NCBI GenBank assembly: GCA_023144145.1
Contig: JAGLGG010000201.1
Span: 1-5,435, forward strand
Length of the DNA: 5,435 nt
Direction of reading: 5' to 3'
Origin: Anaerolineales bacterium
GTDB taxonomy: Bacteria > Chloroflexota > Anaerolineae > Anaerolineales > E44-bin32
The number at the start of each line of letters is the position of its first letter. Positions within the stretch are counted from its first letter, which is position 1. This document shows positions 5,121 through 5,435 of the stretch, piece after piece. The position numbers were made by a program, and so were the translations under genes. Below the pieces are notes generated by a model that saw only the letters and a program-made list of their open reading frames with translations, was not told the origin of the DNA and made no database searches.

Positions 5121-5435
5121 CTAATCGCTTGAAAAGTACTTGATCCAGCAGTTCAGCGTGAACAGTTTCTTGAATCCCATTGCCAGATAGAATGGCATGT
5201 CGGTACCCACATAGGCTACGGTTGCTCCAAGCTCACCGCAGCGCCGAATTCCTTCCAGTACCGCAGCAGAAGCGAGCCCCATACGCCGGTAGTCAGGATC
5301 AGTGGCGACGGGTTCCACATATCCGAACCTGTTAACCGGGTCAAACCACAAACCACCGAAAGCCACGAAAGCACCGTTGGGCGCCTCAACCACAATCGTA
5401 AGGTCCTTGCGGAAATGTGGTCCTGACTGCATCTT
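5121..5435 (-). CDS. GNAT-family N-acetyltransferase, C-terminal part (5' truncated by window)
   Basis: The visible 104 residues are the C-terminal part of a GCN5-related acetyltransferase, which transfers the acetyl group from acetyl-CoA to an amine. The frame is open to the window edge (a Lys codon precedes the Met at 5430-5432), so this Met is probably internal. Counting from that Lys, a strand (DLTIVVEAP, 11-19) and a second strand (FVAFGGLWFD, 23-32) lead to EPVATDPDYRR (41-51). The acetyl-CoA pyrophosphate loop is R50-x-x-G53-x-A55, followed by the helix ASAAVLEGIRRCGELG. FYLAMGFKKLFTLNCW (82-97) is the usual C-terminal 'GF' segment. The substrate is unknown. The stop is TAG at 5121-5123. 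The long gap to the next gene suggests a separate transcript. Confidence 0.9.
   Translation of the reverse strand, partial: KMQSGPHFRKDLTIVVEAPNGAFVAFGGLWFDPVNRFGYVEPVATDPDYRRMGLASAAVLEGIRRCGELGATVAYVGTDMPFYLAMGFKKLFTLNCWIKYFSSD

Overview
The window looks like chromosomal DNA of an environmental bacterium, most likely from the Chloroflexota (Anaerolineae-like). This rests on the overall protein style: a membrane-anchored multi-GAF SpoIIE phosphatase beside an RsbW-type kinase, a small 'WRWEG' membrane protein, a DinB-like protein, and palindromic intergenic repeats. It is an inference from recognition, not a search result. No phage, transposase, CRISPR, rRNA or tRNA gene is visible.

Layout. 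Positions 1-3461 carry three genes on the + strand: the 3' part of an RsbW-like GHKL anti-sigma factor/serine kinase (cut by the window start), a 778-residue membrane-anchored GAF-GAF-GAF-SpoIIE(PP2C) phosphatase with a GTG start, and upp (uracil phosphoribosyltransferase). Positions 3462-3813 hold no credible gene. They are a convergent intergenic region packed with GC-rich inverted and direct repeats. Positions 3814-5435 carry three genes on the - strand: a four-helix membrane protein of unknown function, a DinB-like four-helix-bundle protein with its histidine ligands, and the C-terminal part of a GNAT acetyltransferase (cut by the window end).

How the genes relate. The first two form the kinase and phosphatase halves of a partner-switching module. 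In known systems the kinase binds a sigma factor or other target and phosphorylates a STAS antagonist, and the SpoIIE-type phosphatase reverses that phosphorylation in response to a signal. No STAS antagonist or sigma factor lies in the window, so the output is unknown. upp is a pyrimidine-salvage gene that probably shares transcription with the phosphatase (57-nt gap) without an obvious functional link. The - strand genes may be partly co-transcribed (73-nt gap between the DinB-like and membrane protein genes), but the acetyltransferase is separated by a 253-nt AT-rich gap with a hairpin.

The part least explained by genes is 3501-3756. Two near-identical repeat units lie in mirrored order around a perfect 16-bp inverted repeat, each arm of which is itself palindromic. 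It resembles a REP/MITE-like non-autonomous repeat cluster or a strong bidirectional RNA structure between convergent genes. I see no strong evidence for an entirely new biological system here.
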